From contig JACCYG010000333.1 of assembly GCA_013696595.1 (NCBI GenBank), positions 1-6,087 on the forward strand: a stretch of DNA of 6,087 nucleotides, written 5' to 3'. Positions 3,403-6,087 of this stretch are shown here, piece after piece. A program made the translations under genes and the position numbers. Positions within the stretch are counted from its first letter, which is position 1. Every line of letters begins with the position of its first letter. The DNA is from Actinomycetota bacterium. Its GTDB lineage: Bacteria; Actinomycetota; Thermoleophilia; Gaiellales; Gaiellaceae. The notes beneath the pieces are model-generated. The model was not told where the DNA came from. It ran no database searches and saw only the letters and a program-made list of their open reading frames with translations.

Positions 3403-6087
3403 CTAGGCGGCGAGCCGAAGGGCGAGTATAGCATCGACCAACCCGACCGCCGGCTTGAGACCATCGCTTCGGCGGGAAACCTCTCGCCTCGCGCTCGAGT
3501 ACACCGCTGTCTCGGAGAGGCCGCGCAGCTCGCGAAGCTCCGCCGATCCCAAGACGAGCGGCCCGACCGTGGCCTTCCCGCTCCGGTACACGAGGTAGTC
3601 CGCTCCCAGTCGCGCGAGCTTGAGCTTCGCCTCCTGGATCGCGAACAGGTTTTCCACGGGATCGGGAACCGGGCCGTACCGGTCCGCGAGCGCCGCGTGG
3701 AGCTCGCGCAGCTCGTCCTCGGACTCGACGAGTGCGAGCCGGCGATGGAGGTCGATCTTCTGCGCCTCTGCGTCGATGTACGAGGGCGGCACGTACGCGT
3801 CGATCTGCGCGTCGACGCGCACCGGGCGAGCCACGGCGCGGCGGCTTCCTATCAGCTCCGCGACCGCCTCGCCGAGTAGCTCCAGGTAGAGCTCGAAGCC
3901 GATCGCAGCGACGTGGCCGGATTGCTCGGCTCCGAGCAGATCGCCGGCACCGCGGATCTCGAGGTCACGCATTGCGATCGAGAACCCGGCGCCGAGCTCG
4001 GTGTGGTCAGCGAGCGCGGCCAGTCGAGCTCGCGCCTCCGCCGTCAGCTCGTGGCCGTCGGGATAGAAGAGATACGCGTGCGCCGTCACGTCGCTTCGGC
4101 CGACGCGGCCGCGGATCTGGTAGAGCTGCGCGAGCCCAAGGGCATCGGCGCGCTCCACGATCAGCGTGTTCGCCTCCGGGATGTCGAGCCCGGACTCGAT
4201 GATCGTCGTTGACACGAGCACGTCCGCGTCGCCGGAAAGGAACGAGAGCATCCGCTCTTCGAGCTCTCGCTCGGGCAGTTGCCCGTGGACGACGAGGAAG
4301 CGAAGCTCCGGGAGAAGCTGCGCGAGCGCCTCCGCCCTTTCTTCGATCGTCTCGACTCGGTTGTGGAGGAAGAAGGCCTGGCCACCCCGCTCGTGCTCGC
4401 GACGCAGCGCAAGCTGGACGAGCTCCTCGTCGTACTCACCGACGTGCGTTCGAATCGGCCGTCGGCCCTGGGGCGGCGTCTCGATCACGCTGATGTCGCG
4501 CAGGCCGGACAGCGACATGTGGAGGGTGCGAGGGATCGGTGTCGCCGTGAGCGCAAGGACGTCGACCTCGAGGCGCAGTTGCCGCAGCAGCTCTTTCTGC
4601 GCGACGCCGAAGCGCTGCTCCTCGTCGAGGATGACGAGCCCGAGATCCTTCGCCGAGACGTCGCGGGACAGGATCCGATGGGTCCCGACGAGGATGTCCA
4701 CCTTGCCTTCCGTGAACTCGCGGAGGATCCGCTTCACCTCGGCCGGCTTACGAAAGCGCGAGACCATGTCGACCGTGACGGGAAAGTCTCGATAGCGCTC
4801 CCGAAAGGTGTTCCAGTGCTGCTGGGCGAGGATCGTGGTCGGCGCGAGGAAGATCGTCTGCTTGCCAGCGGCCGCGACGGCGAAGGCTGCGCGCACCGCT
4901 ACCTCCGTCTTGCCGAAGCCGACGTCTCCGCACACGAGACGGTCCATCGGCCGGGGCGCCTCGAGATCCTCCTTCACGGCTTCGATCGCGCGCTGCTGGT
5001 CGGGCGTCTCGGCGTAGGGGAAGCTCGCCTCCAGCTGCTCGAGCAGGTCGTTCTCGAGGTCATACGGGACCCCCGCCGCCCGCTGCCGCTGCGCGTAGAG
5101 GGCGAGCAGCTCCCCGGCGAGCTCGCGTGCGCCCGCGCGTGCCCGCGTCTTGATGAGCTGCCACGCCTTGCCGCCGAGCTTCGAGAGCGTCGGGGCCTGG
5201 CCGTCCGCGCCGACGTAGCGAGAGACCTTTCCGATCTGCTCGTGCGGGACGTAGAGCCGGTCGTCGCCCCTGAACGCGAGGAAGAGATAGTCGCGGGTGA
5301 CGCCGGCGACCGTCTTCGTCTCGAAGCCGAGGAGCTTTCCGATGCCGTGGTCCTCGTGGACGACGTGGTCGCCCGTCCTGAGGTCGGCGAAGCTCTGGAG
5401 AGCACGGCCCAGGCGAGCATCTGCGCGCGGCGGTCGCTTACGGAAGACCTGCGTGTCGGGCAGGAGGACGAGGCCGAGCTCGCGTGAGACAAACCCACGA
5501 CGCGCGGGTGCGACCGCGAACCGCAGCGCAGGCTCGATCGGAAGCGCTTCCCCGGGCTCGAGAAGCTCGGTCTCCACCTTGCGTAGCAGCGCGTCGGTCC
5601 GGAGCGCCTCGCCGCGGTGCGGGAACGCGACGACGACACGGTGGCCGGCGCGCACGAACCCGGCGAGGTCGCGCTCGGCCTCCGCGAGACCGCGCGCCGC
5701 GATTGCGGGCCGCTGCGCCTCGAATACGTGCCGCTGGCCGGCCGGAAGCTGGTCGAGCTCGATCGCGCCGCCGATATCGATCTCCCCGCCGAGCTCCTCC
5801 CGCCAGATCTCCCGCACGTCGTCGAGCTGCCAGACGAGGTCGGGCGCGGGGAGAGGCGGAACGAGATCGTCGGGCTCCGCAGGGTCGTCCTCGAGCGTCG
5901 GCTCGACCAGGTCGAAGCGCCTCTCCGCCGCCGGGTGGATCAGCGCCGACTCGAGCGAGCGAAGGGCGCGCTGCGTGAAGGCCGAGAACGCACGGATCGA
6001 TTCGACTTCGTCGCCGAAGAGCTCGATCCGGACGGGCTCGCGCCCGGTCGACGGAAAGACGTCGACGATCCCGCCACGAACAGCGAA
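3403..6087 (-). CDS. mfd: Transcription-repair coupling factor Mfd (N-terminus beyond window)
   Basis: Mfd is an ATP-driven DNA translocase that displaces RNA polymerase stalled at lesions and recruits UvrA for nucleotide excision repair. The frame is open to the right edge; 894 residues are visible, starting FAVRGGIVDVFPSTGRE, typical of the UvrB-like module, so roughly the first 150-250 residues are missing. Numbering from that Phe: UvrB-like remnant 1-60; CarD-like RNA polymerase-binding domain about 236-293 (GDHVVHEDHGIG); RecG-type motor with Q-like ETPDQ (360-364), Walker A GDVGFGKT (387-394), PTTILAQQH (416-424), DEEQRFGV (488-495), LTATPIPRTL (513-522), SGLDIPEA (632-639) and QIRGRVGR (657-664); IRGAGDLLG (711-719); C-terminal regulatory TRCF domain about 756-850 (IDAYVPPSYI, RYGPVP). 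All motor motifs are intact. The GTG at 5817 is an internal valine, not the start. The stop is TAG at 3405-3403, 17 bases before the foldase, which is probably cotranscribed. Confidence 0.98.
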   Translation of the reverse strand, partial: FAVRGGIVDVFPSTGREPVRIELFGDEVESIRAFSAFTQRALRSLESALIHPAAERRFDLVEPTLEDDPAEPDDLVPPLPAPDLVWQLDDVREIWREELGGEIDIGGAIELDQLPAGQRHVFEAQRPAIAARGLAEAERDLAGFVRAGHRVVVAFPHRGEALRTDALLRKVETELLEPGEALPIEPALRFAVAPARRGFVSRELGLVLLPDTQVFRKRPPRADARLGRALQSFADLRTGDHVVHEDHGIGKLLGFETKTVAGVTRDYLFLAFRGDDRLYVPHEQIGKVSRYVGADGQAPTLSKLGGKAWQLIKTRARAGARELAGELLALYAQRQRAAGVPYDLENDLLEQLEASFPYAETPDQQRAIEAVKEDLEAPRPMDRLVCGDVGFGKTEVAVRAAFAVAAAGKQTIFLAPTTILAQQHWNTFRERYRDFPVTVDMVSRFRKPAEVKRILREFTEGKVDILVGTHRILSRDVSAKDLGLVILDEEQRFGVAQKELLRQLRLEVDVLALTATPIPRTLHMSLSGLRDISVIETPPQGRRPIRTHVGEYDEELVQLALRREHERGGQAFFLHNRVETIEERAEALAQLLPELRFLVVHGQLPERELEERMLSFLSGDADVLVSTTIIESGLDIPEANTLIVERADALGLAQLYQIRGRVGRSDVTAHAYLFYPDGHELTAEARARLAALADHTELGAGFSIAMRDLEIRGAGDLLGAEQSGHVAAIGFELYLELLGEAVAELIGSRRAVARPVRVDAQIDAYVPPSYIDAEAQKIDLHRRLALVESEDELRELHAALADRYGPVPDPVENLFAIQEAKLKLARLGADYLVYRSGKATVGPLVLGSAELRELRGLSETAVYSSARREVSRRSDGLKPAVGLVDAILALRLAA
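3425..3433 (-). promoter_or_regulatory. Extended -10-like motif in the 3' end of mfd, candidate internal promoter
   Basis: On the minus strand the last mfd codons contain TGCTATACT (3433-3425). This is the TGn extension followed by TATACT, which matches the -10 consensus TATAAT at five of six positions. It ends 39 bases before the foldase ATG, so a start site about seven bases downstream would give a leader of roughly 33 bases. No -35 match is visible at 16-18 bases, but extended -10 promoters can work without one. The motif uses GCT and ATA codons, which are uncommon in such GC-rich DNA. It could drive the foldase, mazG and eno independently of mfd. Confidence 0.4.

Noticed and set aside
4279..5487. 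A 402-codon plus-strand open frame opposite mfd.
   Set aside because: It is a codon-bias shadow of mfd: no start signal, no recognisable motif, and the mfd motor motifs on the other strand are intact.
5815..5817. GTG at 5817 as the real start of mfd.
   Set aside because: Hand translation upstream stays open to base 6087 and reads FAVRGGIVDVFP and ELFGDEVESIR, conserved Mfd/UvrB-like sequence, so this GTG is internal.

Overview
The window is an ordinary, densely packed housekeeping segment of a high-GC bacterial chromosome. Every supported gene lies on the minus strand, so transcription runs from right to left: mfd (5' end beyond the right edge), a SurA/PrsA-like lipoprotein foldase, mazG, eno, and then the first 59 codons of pyk, cut by the left edge. 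High GC, frequent GTG/TTG starts and the mfd-mazG-eno linkage (seen in Mycobacterium tuberculosis as mfd-mazG-lpqU-eno) point to the actinobacterial lineage. A Thermoleophilia-like member (Gaiellales/Solirubrobacterales) is my best guess, but this is an inference from gene order and protein style, not from a search.

Layout, in direction of transcription: 6087-3403 is the Mfd C-terminal 894 residues (UvrB-like module part, CarD-like polymerase-binding domain, RecG-like motor and TRCF regulatory domain). After a 17-base gap comes the foldase (3385-2333). mazG starts on the base after the foldase stop codon (2332-1523), and eno starts with TTG inside the mazG stop codon (1526-249). A 71-base gap (248-178) holding a strong GC-rich hairpin then separates eno from pyk (177-1). 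There is no intergenic stretch above 300 bases.

The first four genes look like one operon with stop/start coupling, combining transcription-coupled repair (Mfd), envelope protein folding (foldase), nucleotide-pool cleaning (MazG) and glycolysis (enolase). Pyruvate kinase, which uses enolase's product phosphoenolpyruvate, follows in the same orientation but behind the hairpin, so its expression may be partly separate. An extended -10-like element inside the last mfd codons could supply an internal promoter for the foldase-mazG-eno part.

I see no mobile element, tRNA, rRNA, CRISPR array, origin, or evidence of an undescribed multi-gene system. The points worth a second look are regulatory: the hairpin, a palindrome inside pyk, the embedded promoter-like motif, and the absence of clear Shine-Dalgarno sequences at the visible starts.
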